From NCBI GenBank assembly GCA_031280435.1, contig JAITGS010000046.1, positions 16,469-80,468 on the forward strand: DNA of 64,000 bases, written 5' to 3'. This document shows positions 63,863 through 64,000 of the stretch, piece after piece. The DNA is from Tannerellaceae bacterium (GTDB lineage: Bacteria > Bacteroidota > Bacteroidia > Bacteroidales > Tannerellaceae). Below the pieces are notes generated by a model. That model did no database searches. It saw nothing but the letters and a program-made list of their open reading frames with translations, and was not told where the DNA came from. Numbering within the stretch: position 1 is the stretch's first letter; each line of letters opens with the position of its first letter. The translations under genes were made by a program, and so were the position numbers.

Positions 63863-64000
63863 GGCTCCATGGATGACGCCGGAGGGAGTAAAACGATTTC
63901 ACTGGCTCCATGGATGACGCCGGAGGCAGTAAAACGATTTCACTCGCTCCATGGATGACGCCGGAGGCAGTAAAACGATTTCACTGGCTCCATGGATGAC
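63863..64000. repeat. Tandem array I, exact 41-base units, at least 3.4 copies, cut by window end
   Basis: GGCTCCATGGATGACGCCGG-type starts at 63863, 63904, 63945 (CGCTCC variant) and 63986, always 41 apart; units end GTAAAACGATTTCACT. The stretch CGATTTCACT is shared with arrays D and H. The array continues past base 64000. Confidence 0.93.

Noticed and set aside
63463-63870. 135-residue minus-strand ORF at the right end
   Set aside because: It overlaps the better-supported zinc-ribbon gene by about 190 bases in another frame and has no recognisable features.
1-64000. tRNA, rRNA, riboswitch or insertion-sequence transposase genes
   Set aside because: Intergenic stretches were read on both strands and none showed a cloverleaf with a TTCRA arm, a known riboswitch core or a transposase; a covariance-model scan would be needed to exclude them fully.

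Overview
The window looks like a chromosomal segment of a member of the Bacteroidales (phylum Bacteroidota), roughly half G+C but patchy. Support comes from Bacteroidota-type promoters (TAnnTTTG at -7 with TTG or TTTG about 19 bases upstream), proteins with typical Bacteroidota architectures (ECF sigma / anti-sigma sets, a sigma-linked beta-barrel protein, a DUF5916-type outer-membrane protein, a TGS-type nucleoside kinase) and a CRISPR repeat of the type VI-B (Cas13b) kind, which is largely confined to this phylum. No rRNA, tRNA or transposase gene was recognised.

Layout. 1-492: the end of a type VI-B-like CRISPR array; its cas genes must lie before base 1. 1.1-2.1 kb: a diacylglycerol-kinase-family lipid kinase. 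2.4-11.7 kb: nitrogen assimilation (asnB, gltB, gltD) followed by holB. 11.8-16 kb: a small defence/toxin area with a single-chain restriction-modification enzyme and a Fic protein that appears to have been truncated by a MITE-like insertion. 16.3-21.1 kb: a six-gene leftward operon (EamA transporter, nucleoside kinase, TIM-barrel sugar isomerase, three unknown AT-rich membrane-associated genes). 21.2-25.7 kb: a secreted oxidoreductase, a possible heptapeptide-repeat ORF, an unknown protein, and a GH87-like beta-helix hydrolase. 25.8-28 kb: a hydrolase-dead RelA. 28.2-33 kb: two divergent ECF sigma systems. 33.1-34.7 kb: lemA with an M48 protease. 34.8-59.4 kb: a large surface-glycan locus (glycosyltransferases, YfhO-like membrane protein, epimerases, FkbM methyltransferases, Wzx flippase, UDP-glucuronate decarboxylase, UDP-sugar dehydrogenase). 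59.9-62.8 kb: uvrA. 62.8-63.7 kb: two paralogous membrane proteins with HDW-type zinc ribbons.

The most unusual feature is not a gene. At least ten intergenic gaps hold short tandem arrays whose unit length is always about 21 or about 41-42 bases (two or four helical turns), although the unit sequence differs from gap to gap. Several of these arrays are related by sequence (shared cores CGATTTCAC and CGCAAGCCAA), each array is homogenised internally, and one has grown into the 3' end of a gene and supplies its stop codon. This looks like a phased-repeat family defined mainly by period and position.

Second, a GIY-YIG endonuclease gene sits between 78-base direct repeats built on ATTCCC-N8-GGGAAT palindromes, forming a candidate minimal mobile unit at the edge of the AT-rich, apparently exchanged part of the glycan locus. 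The other edge of that AT-rich block falls inside the flippase gene.

Limits: all calls are by eye from sequence and the supplied ORF track. Family names are from remembered motifs, and no database search was run.
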